In this document: one piece after another, positions 5,149 through 5,195 of the stretch | Layout: each line of letters starts with the position of its first letter | Position numbering within the stretch: the first letter of the stretch is position 1 | From: Alphaproteobacteria bacterium | GTDB lineage: Bacteria; Pseudomonadota; Alphaproteobacteria; Sphingomonadales; Emcibacteraceae | Length of the DNA stretch: 5,195 nucleotides | Assembly: GCA_013152615.1 (NCBI GenBank) | Contig: JAADGA010000128.1 | Location: 1 to 5,195, forward strand | Direction: 5' to 3' | Made by a program: the position numbers and the translations under genes | The notes under the pieces: model-generated | What the model was told of the DNA's origin: nothing | The model's database searches: none | Seen by the model: the letters and a program-made list of their open reading frames with translations, nothing else

Positions 5149-5195
5149 TTAAAATGAAGTATCCCGAAGGCCATAATGGCCTGAGGCAAGGCCGA
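5149..5195. repeat. Interspersed repeat, short module A' copy 2, cut by the window edge
   Basis: TTAAAATGAAGTATCCCGAAG matches the short module at 3483 with one added base. The hairpin AGGCCAT-A-ATGGCCT (5168-5182) follows. The window ends in GGCCGA, the first half of another linker, so the array continues to the right. Confidence 0.8.

Overview
The window looks like chromosomal DNA of an alphaproteobacterium with roughly 50% GC. The lineage call rests mainly on the SRP GTPase, whose G4 region reads TRMDGDGRGG as in alphaproteobacterial Ffh. It is supported by the type of PlsC-family acyltransferase and the small outer-membrane beta-barrel protein. Genus and species cannot be read from this sequence.

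Layout, left to right. Positions 1-1161 (minus strand) hold most of an RND-efflux periplasmic adaptor (HlyD/AcrA type), whose C-terminus runs off the left edge. Its likely promoter, with a small palindrome over the -10 box, sits near 1242-1273. A divergent regulatory region with a structured stretch (1355-1401) leads into a plus-strand lysophosphatidate acyltransferase (PlsC family). The best start of that gene is 1485, because a near-consensus promoter occupies 1413-1441. A minus-strand outer-membrane beta-barrel protein (2284-2952) converges on plsC. A 21-bp tandem repeat carrying staggered stop codons separates the two genes. Between the barrel gene and ffh, a plus-strand promoter (3080-3108) is followed about 75 nt later by an intrinsic terminator (3156-3190) with no ORF between them. 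This looks like a small RNA gene or an attenuator. Next comes about 360 bp of a modular, hairpin-rich interspersed repeat, then complete ffh (3627-4991), then more of the same repeat to the right edge.

The genes share an envelope theme: efflux, phospholipid synthesis, an outer-membrane barrel and membrane targeting. However, they point in different directions and do not form one operon. The least ordinary parts are the non-coding ones: the promoter/terminator-bounded RNA candidate, and the repeat family around ffh. The stems of that family change sequence between copies but stay paired. No transposase, CRISPR array, tRNA or rRNA was seen.
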